From Rhodobacter xanthinilyticus (GTDB lineage Bacteria > Pseudomonadota > Alphaproteobacteria > Rhodobacterales > Rhodobacteraceae), in NCBI RefSeq assembly GCF_001856665.1, contig NZ_CP017781.1, positions 1,769,501 through 1,833,500 of the forward strand: DNA of 64,000 nt, given 5' to 3'. Below the pieces are notes generated by a model, which saw only the letters and a program-made list of their open reading frames with translations, made no database searches and was not told where the DNA came from. Of this stretch, positions 47,915-57,129 are shown piece by piece (position 1 is the first letter of the stretch; the number at the start of each line of letters is the position of its first letter). The translations under genes and the position numbers were made by a program.

Positions 47915-48745
47915 ATGGGCCGAATCTCTGCGACCCGCCTGCGCGGCGCGCTTGCCGTTGCGGTGATGTTCTGCGCGGCGCCCGTGGCGGCCGACCCCGC
48001 GCGGATTCTCGATCTGCAACAGATCGAGCCGCTCTTCGAGATCCTGCGCGACGAGGGGGTGGCTTACGGCGAGGACCTCTCGCAGGAGATGCTCGGCCGC
48101 GCCGCCGATCCCGGCTGGATCCGCGAGCTGCGCGCGATCCATGCGCCCGAGCGGATGATCCCGGCCTATCGCGCCGAATTCACCGCGGCGCTTGGCGGGG
48201 CAGATCAGGCGCGGATCGAGGCCTGGCTCGCCTCCGATCTCGGCCAGCGGGTGATCACGCTCGAAATCGCCGCGCGGCGCGCGCTGCTCGACCCGGAGGC
48301 CGAGGCCGCCGCGCTCGCCACCGCCGCCGAGGCCGCCGACCGGGGCGATCCGCGCATCGCGGCGGTGCGCGGGCTGATCGCGGCGGGCGATCTGGTCGAG
48401 AACAATGTCACCGGCGGGCTGAATGCGAATCTCGCCTTTTACCGCGCGCTCGCGGCCGGGGGCGGGGTGCCCTATGACGTGAGCGAGCCCGAGATGATCG
48501 CCGCCGTCGTCGCGCAGGAGGGCGAGATCCGCGCCGATGTCGCGGCCTGGGTCGAGGCCTATCTGTTCCTGGCGCTGAGCCCGCTCACGCCTGAGGAGAT
48601 CACCCGCGTGGCCGAGTTCACCGCAAGCCCCGCCGGGCGCGCGCTGCTTTCGGCGGAAAACCGCGGCTTTGATCGGGTGTTTGAACATAGCTCGGGCGCG
48701 CTCGGGCGGGCGCTGGCGCGGCGGCTGACCGCCGAGGCGCTCTGA
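47915..48745 (+). CDS. DUF2059 domain protein, exported
   Basis: A 276-residue periplasmic protein. The signal peptide is RLRGALAVAVMFCAAPVAADP. The rest is helical, with two segments reminiscent of the DUF2059 domain (IPAYRAEFTAALGGADQARIEAWLASDLGQRVITLE and LTPEEITRVAEFTASPAGRALLSAENRGFDRVFE). The start at 47915 has GGAGAG upstream; an ATG at 47897 is possible. It is convergent and abutting with the TPM gene. Function unknown. Confidence 0.75.
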   Translation: MGRISATRLRGALAVAVMFCAAPVAADPARILDLQQIEPLFEILRDEGVAYGEDLSQEMLGRAADPGWIRELRAIHAPERMIPAYRAEFTAALGGADQARIEAWLASDLGQRVITLEIAARRALLDPEAEAAALATAAEAADRGDPRIAAVRGLIAAGDLVENNVTGGLNANLAFYRALAAGGGVPYDVSEPEMIAAVVAQEGEIRADVAAWVEAYLFLALSPLTPEEITRVAEFTASPAGRALLSAENRGFDRVFEHSSGALGRALARRLTAEAL

Positions 48746-49597
48746 TCACCACCGCCCGCTCGCGCCGCCCCCCGAGGAGCGCCCGCCGCCAAAGCCGCCG
48801 CCCGAGCCCCCGGGCCCGCGCGCCGCGATCGCATAGGGCCGGCTCTCGCGCCAGCCGCAGGCCGGGCAGCTTTGCCGGCGCAGGCCGCGCCCGCTGGCGG
48901 TGGCGGTGGCGGCCTCCTCGACCACCTCGTCGCGCAAGATCCCCCGATGCCCGCAGCTCGGACAGCGCGCAAGCCGCCCGCCGAGCCGCCAGACCCGCCC
49001 GCGCAGCACCAGGAACGCCGCCGCCGCCGCGAAGAGCGCGAAGGGCAGGGCGCCCGCCCAGCTGCGCGGCGCGGGCGCGGGCGCGAGCCCCGCGGCGTGG
49101 CGCTCGGCGATCTTGGTGAGCACCGCGCCCACCCCCGCCTCGATCCCCTCGGCCATCCGCCCCTCGCGAAAGGCGGGCAGCATCACCCGGTCGATCACAT
49201 CCTGCGCGGGGATGTCGTACTCGGGGCTGTAACCCGCGCCGAGCTCGATGCGCATCTCGCGATCCTCGGCGAGGATGAGGATCAAGATCCCGTCGTTGCG
49301 GGTGGCGTCGCCGATCCCCCAGCCGTTGAAGAGCCGTGTCGCAAAGGCCTCGAGCGAGGGCGCGGGGTCGTAATCGGCGCGCGTGGGCAGGGTGACGAGC
49401 ACCGCCTCGATGCCGGTGCGGGCGCGCAGATCGCTGAGCTCGGCGCGGATCCGCGCGGCGGCCTCGCGCGGCAGAAGGCCCGCAAAATCATTGACCGCAA
49501 GCTCGCCGGGCGCGGGCCAGGGCTCGGCCTGCGCCGCCCCGCATAGCCCGAGCAGCAGCGCCATCACCGCAAAACTCCGAAGGATTCCTCGCCACAT
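48746..49597 (-). CDS. TPM-domain (YgcG family) membrane protein with Zn-ribbon
   Basis: A 283-residue protein with a signal peptide (FAVMALLLGLCGAAQA) and a TPM domain about residues 30-165 (VNDFAGLLPREAAARIRAELSDLRARTGIEAVLVTLP ... DGILILILAEDREMRIELGAGYSPEY). One membrane helix follows (LPFALFAAAAAFLVL), then a cytoplasmic four-cysteine zinc ribbon (CPSCGHRG ... CPACGWRE) and a Gly/Ser-rich tail. The domain is linked in plants to photosystem repair phosphatase activity; in bacteria the role is unclear. The zinc ribbon is an addition seen in part of the family. Confidence 0.87.
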   Translation of the reverse strand: MWRGILRSFAVMALLLGLCGAAQAEPWPAPGELAVNDFAGLLPREAAARIRAELSDLRARTGIEAVLVTLPTRADYDPAPSLEAFATRLFNGWGIGDATRNDGILILILAEDREMRIELGAGYSPEYDIPAQDVIDRVMLPAFREGRMAEGIEAGVGAVLTKIAERHAAGLAPAPAPRSWAGALPFALFAAAAAFLVLRGRVWRLGGRLARCPSCGHRGILRDEVVEEAATATASGRGLRRQSCPACGWRESRPYAIAARGPGGSGGGFGGGRSSGGGASGRW

Positions 49598-49795
49598 CGC
49601 CCGCCTCCCTGATCTGCACCGACTTTCCGCGCCCCGGCGCCGCAGGTCAAGCGCGCCGCCGCCGGACCGGGGCCGGAAAGGTCCGCGCCGCAAAGCCGCC
49701 CGGCGGATCCGGTCCGGTGGCGGAAATTCACCCGTTGCAAAGCCTATGCGGCGGATGAATCATCCCATAAAGGCCACACTACAGGATCTGATGCG

Positions 49796-50242
49796 ATGGA
49801 TATCCTCGACCGCAAGATCGCCGCCGCGCTCGCCCGCGATGCCCGCCTCTCGATGGCGCAAATCGGCGCCGAGGTCGGGCTCTCCACCTCCGCCGTCAAC
49901 GACCGGATCCGGCGGCTGAGCGCCCGCGGCGCGATCCGCGCGATGCGCGCCGATTGCGACCCCGAGGCCTTCGGGCTCGATGTCGCGGCCTTCGTCTGGG
50001 TGGCGCTCGCCCCCGGCGCCGATGAGGCGGGCTTTCGCACCGCGATGGCCGCCGCGCCCGAGGTCACCGCCTGCCACCACGTCACCGGCCCCTGGTCCTA
50101 TCTCGTGCAGATCCGCGTGGCGGGGCTCGGCGCGGTGGAGGGCTTTCTGGCGGGGCTGAAAGCCGTGGGCTGGATCGCGCGCTCGGAGACGATGATCGCG
50201 CTCTCGAGCGTGGTCGAAGCGCCGTTTCTCTTCCGGGGGTGA
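49796..50242 (+). CDS. Lrp/AsnC family transcriptional regulator
   Basis: A 148-residue feast/famine regulator. The N-terminal HTH is MDILDRKIAAALARDARLSMAQIGAEVGLSTSAVNDRIRRL; the C-terminal RAM effector domain holds VTACHHVTGPWSYLVQIRVAGLGAVEGFLAGL. It directly precedes and slightly interlocks with a LysE-type exporter gene, so it probably senses an amino acid and controls its export. Confidence 0.9.
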   Translation: MDILDRKIAAALARDARLSMAQIGAEVGLSTSAVNDRIRRLSARGAIRAMRADCDPEAFGLDVAAFVWVALAPGADEAGFRTAMAAAPEVTACHHVTGPWSYLVQIRVAGLGAVEGFLAGLKAVGWIARSETMIALSSVVEAPFLFRG

Positions 50243-50244
50243 GG

Positions 50245-50874
50245 ATGGATCTGTTGTTTTTCAAGGCCTTGCTGATGGGGCTCGCGATCGCGGCGCCGCT
50301 CGGGCCGATCGGGGCGCTGTGCATCCAGCGCACGCTCGCGCGCGGCTTGGCGGCGGGCGTTGCGGGCGGGATCGGCACCGCACTCGCCGATGCCGCCTAT
50401 GCCGCGACCGCGGCGGCGGGCTTTGCCACCTTCGCGGCGGTGCTGACGCGCATCTCGCTGCCGCTCGGCCTCGCGGGGGGCGGGTTCCTGCTCTGGCTTG
50501 GCTGGAAGGGCTGGCCGCGCAAGACGGCGGCGCCCTTGGCCGCGCAAGCCCCCGCCACCCGCGGGCTCTGGGCGACCACCGCCACGACCTTCGCTCTGAC
50601 ACTCACCAACCCCGCCACGATCCTGAGCTTCGCCGCGATCTTCGCAGGCCTTGGCCTCGCACGCGAGGCCAACCCCGCCGCCGCCGCGACCACCGTCGCG
50701 GGCGTCTTCACCGGCTCGATGCTGTGGTGGATCTTCCTCTCGGCCACAGTCGCGACACTTCACCACCGCCTGCCGCCCGGGTTCGCGCTCTGGGTCGCGC
50801 GCGCATCGAGCCTGACGATGGCCGCTTTCGGGATCTGGGCGCTTGGCGGCGCGCTGCGCCAGCTGATCGCCTGA
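50245..50874 (+). CDS. LysE family amino-acid exporter
   Basis: A 209-residue membrane protein with about six hydrophobic helices. The LysE signature at the N-terminus is LLMGLAIAAPLGPIGALCIQRTLARGLAAGVAGGIGTALADAAYA. Other segments are FALTLTNPATILSFAAIFAGLGLA and AGVFTGSMLWWIFLSATV. The ATG at 50245 lies two bases after the Lrp stop with GGGGGTGAGG upstream; a GTG at 50239 is also possible. It ends six bases before the repeat region, whose long palindrome begins 13 bases downstream. Confidence 0.9.
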   Translation: MDLLFFKALLMGLAIAAPLGPIGALCIQRTLARGLAAGVAGGIGTALADAAYAATAAAGFATFAAVLTRISLPLGLAGGGFLLWLGWKGWPRKTAAPLAAQAPATRGLWATTATTFALTLTNPATILSFAAIFAGLGLAREANPAAAATTVAGVFTGSMLWWIFLSATVATLHHRLPPGFALWVARASSLTMAAFGIWALGGALRQLIA

Positions 50875-50886
50875 CACGACCGTCGT

Positions 50887-51014
50887 GGGGGCGCTGCCCC
50901 CTCGGCCCTTGCGGGCCCCCCGGGATATTTTTGCATCATTGAAGCGCAGGGCTTTCCTCTTCAATGATGTCGAAATATCCCGGGGGGCCCGGAACGGGCG
51001 GGGGCAGCGCCCCC
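50887..51014. repeat. 128-bp palindromic hairpin repeat, copy 3
   Basis: Outer arms GGGGGCGCTGCCCCC (50887-50901) and GGGGGCAGCGCCCCC (51000-51014) are followed inward by CCCCCCGGGATATTT-type sequence on both sides. The inner arms are CATCATTGAAG (50934-50944) and CTTCAATGATG (50959-50969), with a 14-base loop. It sits between convergent genes and could end both transcripts. The copy at 53821-53952 has the same outer arms but its inner arms and loop are inverted. Confidence 0.85.
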
Positions 51015-51021
51015 TCCGCGC

Positions 51022-52194
51022 TCAGCGCAGCAGGGCGGCGGCGAAATCGCGCAGCCGGATCAGCGCGGCTTCGAGCGCCGCATCCTCGAGCGTGAGCGCG
51101 ATCCGCAGATGCCCCGCCGCCGGCGCCCCGAAGCTCTCCCCCGGCATCACGCAGATCTTTTCCTCATCGAGCAGGCGGCTCGCGAACGCGGCCCCGGAGA
51201 GCCCGGTCTCGCGGATATCGAGCATCGCATACATCGCGCCCGAGGGCGGGATCAGCCGCAGCCCCGGCACCTGGCCGAGCACCCGTCGCACGATCTCGCG
51301 CCGGCGCCGGAAGGGCGCCGCCACCGCCGCCTCGAAGCTCGCGCCCCGGCGCAGCGCAAAGAGCGCGGCATCCTGGATGAAGCCCGGCACGCCATAGGTC
51401 GAGTTCAGCGCGAGCTCGAACCCCGCCTGAACCACCGCCTCGGGCGCGATCATCCAGCCGATCCGCGAGCCGGTCATCGCATGGCTTTTCGAGAGCGAGC
51501 CGAGCACCACCGTGCGCTCGGCCATGCCGGGAAGCGCGCGCGGGCTGAGCGCGGGGCCCTCCCAGACCTGCGTCTCATAGACTTCATCGGAGATCAGCCA
51601 CAGATCCTCCGCCTCGCAGGCGGCGGCGATATCGGCAATGGTTTCCGGGGTATAGACGACGCCCGTCGGGTTGTTGGGGGAGTTGATCAGCAAGGTTTTC
51701 GCGCCCGGCGCCGCGGCGCGGATCGCGGCCGCCTTCGGCTGAAACCCGTCCTGGGGAAGCGCCACCACCTCGCGCGCCTCGGCGCCCGCCGCGCGGATCG
51801 TGCCGGGGTAGGTCGCGTAATAGGGCGCGATGAAGAGCCCCGCATCGCCCGGATCGAGGAGCAGCTGATGGGCGGTGAAGAGCGCCGCCTGGCCGCCCGG
51901 GGTGACGAGCACATGTTCGGGCCCGGTCGGCACGCCCGTGCGCGCCGTGACGCGCGCGGCGATCTCCTCGCGCAGCGCGCGGATGCCCTGGATCTCGGTA
52001 TAGCCGGTGTGACCGCTCGCCGCCGATTGCGCCATCGCCGCGAGGATCATCGGGTCGGTCTTGTGATCGGGCTCGCCGATCGAGAGCATGGTCACCGGCT
52101 CGCCCGCCGCGATCATGCCGCGCGCGCGGATCAGCAGCTCCCAGCCATTGCCGCCGGTGCCGCACATATGGGCGACGCGCCGTGCCAGTTCCAT
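51022..52194 (-). CDS. PLP-dependent class I/II aminotransferase
   Basis: A fold-type I aminotransferase of 390 residues. The PLP lysine is in VVLGSLSKSHAMTGSRIGWM, and the cofactor region is NSPNNPTGVVYTPE and DEVYETQVWE; a conserved arginine is in AGHLRIALTLED. The start at 52194 is preceded by AAAGGA. The overall sequence resembles arginine-pyruvate or aspartate-type transaminases (AruH/AspC clade); the substrate is not certain. It is followed upstream by a tetR gene in the same orientation, 11 bases away. Confidence 0.87.
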   Translation of the reverse strand: MELARRVAHMCGTGGNGWELLIRARGMIAAGEPVTMLSIGEPDHKTDPMILAAMAQSAASGHTGYTEIQGIRALREEIAARVTARTGVPTGPEHVLVTPGGQAALFTAHQLLLDPGDAGLFIAPYYATYPGTIRAAGAEAREVVALPQDGFQPKAAAIRAAAPGAKTLLINSPNNPTGVVYTPETIADIAAACEAEDLWLISDEVYETQVWEGPALSPRALPGMAERTVVLGSLSKSHAMTGSRIGWMIAPEAVVQAGFELALNSTYGVPGFIQDAALFALRRGASFEAAVAAPFRRRREIVRRVLGQVPGLRLIPPSGAMYAMLDIRETGLSGAAFASRLLDEEKICVMPGESFGAPAAGHLRIALTLEDAALEAALIRLRDFAAALLR

Positions 52195-52205
52195 CGAATG
52201 TCCTT

Positions 52206-52823
52206 TCAACTGTCGGGCGGGAGCAGGCCGAGCCCCCGCAGGTAAATGCCGATCCCGCTTTCCAAAAGCGCTTCGGGCTCGAAGGGGGCGGCGGCGCCGG
52301 GGGCGGCGCGGGCGTGGAGCTCGACGACGCCATGGCTCATCGCCCAGACATGGGCCGCCACCATCGCCGCGGGCGGGCGCCGCGCGGGCGGGATCGCGGC
52401 GGTGAGCGCCTCGGTCGCGCGCAACATCGCCTCTTCGGCGCGGCGCGCCTGGGCGGCGAGATCGGGGTGGCCCGCGCGCGGCAGGCCGCTTTCGAACATC
52501 GCCATGTAATGGCCCGGGAAGCGCCGCGCGAAGGCGAGATAGGCGCGCCCGACCGCCCCGAAGGCGGATAGCGACGAGGGTTTGCCCCCCGCCCAGGCAT
52601 GCTCCAGGAGATCGGCGAAAATCGCGAAGCCCTGGCGCGCACATTCCGCAATCAGATCCTCACGGCCGGCGAAATGGCGATAGACCGCCGCCGGCGTCAC
52701 CCCCGCATCCTTCGCCGCCTCCGAAAGCGTGAAGCCGACCGGCCCGCGCTCGGCAATCAGCTTGAGCGCCGCATCGACCAGAGCCTGACGCAGATTGCCG
52801 TGATGATAGCCCTGTTTAGCCAT
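52206..52823 (-). CDS. TetR/AcrR family transcriptional regulator
   Basis: A 205-residue regulator. The N-terminal HTH is [46 protein letters not shown]; the C-terminal helical domain has the WHG-type sequence [13 protein letters not shown]. Its start overlaps the ppk2 stop by eight bases, and it lies 11 bases before the aminotransferase, so the three form a run ppk2-tetR-aminotransferase. The ligand is unknown. Confidence 0.88.
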   Translation of the reverse strand: MAKQGYHHGNLRQALVDAALKLIAERGPVGFTLSEAAKDAGVTPAAVYRHFAGREDLIAECARQGFAIFADLLEHAWAGGKPSSLSAFGAVGRAYLAFARRFPGHYMAMFESGLPRAGHPDLAAQARRAEEAMLRATEALTAAIPPARRPPAAMVAAHVWAMSHGVVELHARAAPGAAAPFEPEALLESGIGIYLRGLGLLPPDS

Positions 52824-53757
52824 TCAGGAGCTTGATCCCCCCGCAGATGGATTTATCCACCTTGCCAATGGCTTGCAGGTCTTTCTTCGCGTAATCGACG
52901 GCGTTCAGCACGGTCTGGATCGCGGCGATGCGCGCGCGCATCTTGTCGTCCGAGCGGATCACCGTCCAGGGCGCGTGCCTGGTATCCGAACAGGCCAGCG
53001 TCTCGGCAATCGCCTCCGTATAGGGCTGCCATTTCTTCAGCCCCTCGACATCGACCCAGCTCAGCTTCCATTGCTTGCGCGGATCGGCCTCGCGCTCGAG
53101 GAAGCGCAGGAGCTGCTCGGCACGGTCGACCGAGAGCCAGATCTTGACGAGGATGATGCCCTCCTCGACCAGCATCTTCTCGAAATCGGGGAGCTGGGCG
53201 AAGAAATGGCGCCGCTGCACCGGGGTGCAAAAGCCGAAGACAGGCTCGACCACGCCGCGGTTATACCAGGAGCGGTCGAAGATCGCGATCTCGCCCGCGG
53301 CGGGCAGCCAATCGACATAGCGCTGGAAATACCATTGCGTCGCCTCCCGCTCCGAGGGTTTGGGCAGCGCCACGACATAGGCCGAGCGCGGGTTGAGGTT
53401 CTCGGTCAGGCGCTTGATCGTGCCGCCCTTGCCGGCCGCGTCGCGCCCCTCGAACACCACCGCCAGGCGCTTGCCGGTCGCCTTCAGATCCCAGAGCATC
53501 TTGACGAGCTCGATCTGAAGCCGCTCCATCTGCGCCTCGTAGTCCTTCTTCGACATCTCCGCGCGATAAGGATAGGAGGGCGAGAGGATCTCATCCTTCT
53601 TGCGCGCCGCGATCGCGGCACGGAGCTCGGCGGGCGCCTCCTCGTTGAGGAATTTGGTGATGTCGCCGACGAAGGGAATCCCCGGCTCGACCGGCTCGGG
53701 CGCCGCGATCGGGGCCTTCGGCGCCTTTTTCCCGGCCTTGTCCTTTTTCTTGCCCAT
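52816..53757 (-). CDS. ppk2: Polyphosphate kinase 2
   Basis: Class I PPK2 that makes nucleoside triphosphates from polyphosphate and NDPs (or the reverse). The 313 residues have a basic Lys/Ala-rich N-terminus ([16 protein letters not shown]). Then come Walker A ([22 protein letters not shown]), Walker B/lid ([20 protein letters not shown]) and the conserved [17 protein letters not shown]. Length is typical for single-domain PPK2. It heads the ppk2-tetR run. A Ppx/GppA gene at 16.8 kb might counterbalance it. Confidence 0.94.
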   Translation of the reverse strand: MGKKKDKAGKKAPKAPIAAPEPVEPGIPFVGDITKFLNEEAPAELRAAIAARKKDEILSPSYPYRAEMSKKDYEAQMERLQIELVKMLWDLKATGKRLAVVFEGRDAAGKGGTIKRLTENLNPRSAYVVALPKPSEREATQWYFQRYVDWLPAAGEIAIFDRSWYNRGVVEPVFGFCTPVQRRHFFAQLPDFEKMLVEEGIILVKIWLSVDRAEQLLRFLEREADPRKQWKLSWVDVEGLKKWQPYTEAIAETLACSDTRHAPWTVIRSDDKMRARIAAIQTVLNAVDYAKKDLQAIGKVDKSICGGIKLLNG

Positions 53758-53820
53758 CCGCGCCTCCTGTCAGGATTTCAGGCCACTATAAACCCGCGCG
53801 AGGGCGCCGCAAGGCAGGAA

Positions 53821-53952
53821 GGGGGCGCTGCCCCCTCGGCCCTCGCGGGCCTCACCCCCGGGATATTTCGGCATCGTTGAAGAGGAAAACCCTGCGCTTC
53901 AATGATGCAAAAATATCCCGGGGGGCCCGGAACGGGCGGGGGCAGCGCCCCC
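53821..53952. repeat. 132-bp palindromic hairpin repeat, copy 4 (inverted core)
   Basis: Outer arms at 53821-53835 and 53938-53952 are the same as in the 50887 copy and in the same orientation (left arm followed by CTCGGCCCT, right arm preceded by CCCGGAACGGGC). The inner part, CATCGTTGAAG, loop AGGAAAACCCTGCG and CTTCAATGATG (53872-53907), is the reverse complement of the inner part of that copy (13 of 14 loop bases). It lies between the metA stop and the ppk2 start. Confidence 0.85.
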
Positions 53953-53964
53953 TCGACCTCTGGA

Positions 53965-54885
53965 TCAGGCGCCGATGTCGGCCAGATCGTAGGGCGTGTC
54001 CTGATAGATCTGGTTGATCCAGTTGCCGTAGAGCAGATGCGCGTGGCTGCGCCAGCGGTTGGTCGGCACCCGGGCCGGATCATCCTCGGGGTAGTAGTTC
54101 TTCGGCACGTTGATCGCCTTGCCCGCGGCCACATCGCGGTCGTATTCTTCCTTCAGCGTGCCGCTGTCATATTCGAAATGGTTGAAGATATAGAGCGCGC
54201 GGTGGCCCGGATCCTCGACGAGGCAGGGCCCGGTCTCATCGGAGGCGATCAGGGTCTTCAGCCCGGCGGCGGCGATTTCGTCCTGATGCATCTCGGTCCA
54301 GCGGCTCACCGGCACCAGAACATCATCGGAGAACCCGCGCAGATAGGGCGAGGCGGGCGCGAGATTGCGGTGGCGGAAGCAGCCGAAGGCTTTGTGATCG
54401 AGCGGGTGTTTCTGGATCCCGTGGAAATGATAGGCCATCGCCATGCCGCCCCAGCACACGCCGAAGGTCGAGAACACATGGCTTTGCGTCCAGTCGAAGA
54501 TCCGCGTCAGCTCCTCCCAATAGGTGACCTCCTCGAAGGGGATCTTCTCGATCGGCGCGCCGGTCACGATCAGCCCGTCGAATTTCTCGCCCGAGGCCTC
54601 GACCTCGGCGAAGGGGCGGTAGAAGGTCTCCATATGTTCGGCGGCGGTATTCTTCGTCTGATGCTCGGTCATCCGGATCAGCTGGAAATCGATCTGGATC
54701 GGCGTCGCGCCGATCAGCCGGGCGAACTGGTTCTCGGTCTGGATCTTCTTCGGCATCAGGTTGAGAAGCCCGATCCGAAGCGGCCGGATCTCCTGACGGG
54801 CGGCGCGTTCGGGCGTCATCACCATGACCCCCTCGCGCGAGAGGATCTCGAAGGCGGGGAGCGTTTCGGGCAGGGTGATCGGCAT
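53965..54885 (-). CDS. metA: Homoserine O-acyltransferase (MetA family, probably acetyl-CoA specific)
   Basis: First committed step of methionine synthesis: acylates homoserine. The 306 residues begin [20 protein letters not shown]; the nucleophile is the Cys of [19 protein letters not shown], and the His/Glu pair is in [15 protein letters not shown]. At the specificity position (after VTGAP) this protein has I-E-K, as in Bacillus-type enzymes that use acetyl-CoA, not the L-G-L of E. coli succinyltransferase, so acetyl-CoA is predicted. Only 54 bases separate it from the upstream P-loop gene, leaving no room for the SAM-II riboswitch often found before alphaproteobacterial metA. Confidence 0.93.
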   Translation of the reverse strand: MPITLPETLPAFEILSREGVMVMTPERAARQEIRPLRIGLLNLMPKKIQTENQFARLIGATPIQIDFQLIRMTEHQTKNTAAEHMETFYRPFAEVEASGEKFDGLIVTGAPIEKIPFEEVTYWEELTRIFDWTQSHVFSTFGVCWGGMAMAYHFHGIQKHPLDHKAFGCFRHRNLAPASPYLRGFSDDVLVPVSRWTEMHQDEIAAAGLKTLIASDETGPCLVEDPGHRALYIFNHFEYDSGTLKEEYDRDVAAGKAINVPKNYYPEDDPARVPTNRWRSHAHLLYGNWINQIYQDTPYDLADIGA

Positions 54886-54939
54886 GATGGTCTCCGGGGC
54901 TCTCTGGCCGGAATAAGGTCAACAGGTCGGCGCGCGGGG

Positions 54940-55794
54940 TCAGCCGGGCAGGGCGGCCGCGATCAGCGATGTAAGGTCTTTGACGTCGCGGACAAGGGCC
55001 ACATCCTCGGCGCGCAGCTTCACGCCCCAGTTGCGCGCCATCGCCGCGTAGCGCGGCTGGCGGTGGTCGAGCGCCTGGGCGTAGGTCCAGCGGACGAAAT
55101 CATCGGGGTTGACCTCCTCCTCCTTCAGGCCGCGCTCGACCCGGTATTCGACCCATTTGCGCTCGAGAAATTGCGGCTGGTAATACATCGGCTTCGGCGC
55201 GCGGTCGAAGCGGCGCACGAGCTCCTCGGTATGGGCCTCCGAGCCCTCGATCCAGATCATCAGCAGGTTGTCGGAGAGCGCGCGCAGGATCGGATCGGCG
55301 CGGTCCTCCGGGTCCACCACCTCGCAGATCGAACCGCCCGAGTCGCAGACGAAATTGCCGATCCCGTAAATCTCGCGGGCGCGGGAGACGAAATGCACCG
55401 TGTCGAGCAGCGCCGATTTCTCGGCCGCTCGGTGCTGGTTCTGGCGGCGCATGTATTCCTCGAAGGGCAGGCCCCCCTTCGCCTCGGAGCCGGGTTTACC
55501 GAGATATGTCGAGAGCGGCGCGAGATTGTCGAAGGTGATGTTCGACGCGATGAAGACTGAATCCGAAAGCAGCAACTCGCGCAGGAACGGCACTTTCATC
55601 GCCTCGCGCTTGAAATTGTCGGCGATATACTCGCCCATGTAGCGCGTGCCGATCCGGTAATCGACCGAGTAGTGGAACCACCCCGCGCCGCGCAGCATCG
55701 CCGAGAGATAGGTCTTGCCCAGACCCGACATGCCGAAGAACAGCACCTTTTTCTGGCTCGCCGCGAGCCATTCCGCGCGGGTCTGATAGATCAT
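54940..55794 (-). CDS. P-loop ATPase of unknown function
   Basis: A 284-residue cytoplasmic protein with a Walker A motif VLFFGMSGLGKTYLSAML (residues 17-34). A conserved central part (FVCDSGGSICEVVDPEDRADPILRAL) and a basic C-terminal half follow. I recognise it only as a conserved hypothetical ATPase of Rhodobacterales-type genomes. It shares orientation with metA, 54 bases upstream, so the two may be co-transcribed. The P-loop is complete, and the second aspartate stretch (LMIWIEGSEAHTEE) could serve as Walker B. Confidence 0.65.
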   Translation of the reverse strand: MIYQTRAEWLAASQKKVLFFGMSGLGKTYLSAMLRGAGWFHYSVDYRIGTRYMGEYIADNFKREAMKVPFLRELLLSDSVFIASNITFDNLAPLSTYLGKPGSEAKGGLPFEEYMRRQNQHRAAEKSALLDTVHFVSRAREIYGIGNFVCDSGGSICEVVDPEDRADPILRALSDNLLMIWIEGSEAHTEELVRRFDRAPKPMYYQPQFLERKWVEYRVERGLKEEEVNPDDFVRWTYAQALDHRQPRYAAMARNWGVKLRAEDVALVRDVKDLTSLIAAALPG

Positions 55795-55868
55795 CGCTCA
55801 CCTCTTGCCTCGGCCGGGTTCTACCGCGCCCGGCGCGCGCCGTCACGCGGGTTTTGCCCGGAGATGCG

Positions 55869-55896
55869 AAAGCCCCGCCGAACCGGGCGGGGCTTT
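55869..55896. terminator. Terminator after the FadL-type gene
   Basis: AAAGCCCCGCC (55869-55879) pairs with GGCGGGGCTTT (55886-55896) around a six-base loop. It lies 24 bases downstream of the porin stop. The T-tail is short on either strand. Confidence 0.6.
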
Positions 55897-55920
55897 GCAA
55901 AGGCTTGGTCCGGCGGGGGC

Positions 55921-57045
55921 TCAGAAGGTGAAACCCACCTTGATCCCGGCGGCAACGGCGTAGTTGTCGTTGAAATTCGCGCGCGCGGCGCCCGCGGTCG
56001 CGGCGCTGGCATCGCCGAGCTTGAGATAGCGCACGCCGGCGGTGACCTTCATGTTGTCACGCTTGTAGATCGCCGCGACGCCGATGCCCTTGTAGCCATC
56101 GGTCGGCAAGAGCGGCGAGACATTCTTGTCGCCGCCGACATTTTCCCAGGTCGCGAAGACCGAGCCCGACCAGGTGTCGTTGAACTTGTGGCCGACGCCG
56201 AGCGTGTAGGTGGTCGAATTCTCGAGGTCGACGAGGCCCGAGCCGGTGATCGTGTTCAGCGCGACCGGATCGATCTTGAACTGTTTCCAGTGCACCCAGC
56301 GGATCGAGCCGAAGGCCAGCCAGTTCGGCGCGATGCCGGTCTGGAAGTCGAGGTTGAGCGCCTCGGGGGTGTTCACATCGGTGGTCGAGAGCACCGAGGC
56401 CGGCAGGCCGACGAGCGCAAAGACCGGCGCGGTTTCGATCGTGTCGAAGCTGTGCTTGACCTTCGATTGATAGGTCAGCGCGACACGCAGCGCGATTTCC
56501 GGCTTTTCATAGGCCGCGCCGATCACATAGCCGGTGCCCCAGCTGTTGCCGAGGGCCGATTTGTAGCCCGAGATCGCGCCATAGCCGAGCCCGCTCAGGC
56601 CCACCGCCGCCGAAGCGTTGGAGAAGCGCACCCCGCCATGGGCGGAGAAATTCTCGTTGAACTTGTAACGCAGAAGCGCGGTATAGCCTTCCGACTGCAC
56701 ATTGGCGTAGGTGCCCGCAAGCTCCGGCGCCCCGGTCGCGGGATATTCGATATCCGCGCCGTAGAAGTGGTCGTAAATGAAGGCGCCCGAGAGCTTGTCG
56801 TTGAACTCGTGCTTGATCGCGATCCCCGGCAGGTAGTGGTTGCCGGCGACGCCGCCGGTGCCGATGCCGGTGAACACGCCCGTGCCGTCCACCGACGGGC
56901 GCACGCGCCCATAGGACAGCTCGACATAATTCGCGCCCTCTTCGAACAGAATGCCGATCGGCTGCGTCGAGCGCTCGATCCCCCCGGCGGAAGCTGCAGA
57001 TGCCCCCATGGCCAGCACACCGGCCATCATTGCAACACGTCCCAT
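55921..57045 (-). CDS. OmpP1/FadL/TodX family outer membrane transporter
   Basis: A 374-residue outer-membrane beta barrel for hydrophobic compounds such as long-chain fatty acids or aromatics. A signal peptide (MMAGVLAMGASAASAG) is followed by alternating barrel strands. FadL-like features are the N-terminal region (STQPIGILFEEGANYVELSYG), YLPGIAIKHEFNDKLSGAFIYDHFYG, and the final strand ending GIKVGFTF. It is shorter than E. coli FadL (446). Single gene with its own terminator. The shared block at 57130-57161 lies upstream of its start. Confidence 0.88.
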   Translation of the reverse strand: MGRVAMMAGVLAMGASAASAGGIERSTQPIGILFEEGANYVELSYGRVRPSVDGTGVFTGIGTGGVAGNHYLPGIAIKHEFNDKLSGAFIYDHFYGADIEYPATGAPELAGTYANVQSEGYTALLRYKFNENFSAHGGVRFSNASAAVGLSGLGYGAISGYKSALGNSWGTGYVIGAAYEKPEIALRVALTYQSKVKHSFDTIETAPVFALVGLPASVLSTTDVNTPEALNLDFQTGIAPNWLAFGSIRWVHWKQFKIDPVALNTITGSGLVDLENSTTYTLGVGHKFNDTWSGSVFATWENVGGDKNVSPLLPTDGYKGIGVAAIYKRDNMKVTAGVRYLKLGDASAATAGAARANFNDNYAVAAGIKVGFTF

Positions 57046-57129
57046 TTGATCCTCATCCCTACGTGTTAGATTTGTGATTGACCGACCCTAACATGACGAA
57101 AACGTGAATCAATCTGGGCTGCGGCCTGA

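Noticed and set aside
54886-54945. SAM-II riboswitch expected before metA
   Set aside because: Only 54 bases separate metA from the upstream stop codon, and the sequence lacks the SAM-II conserved core and pseudoknot.
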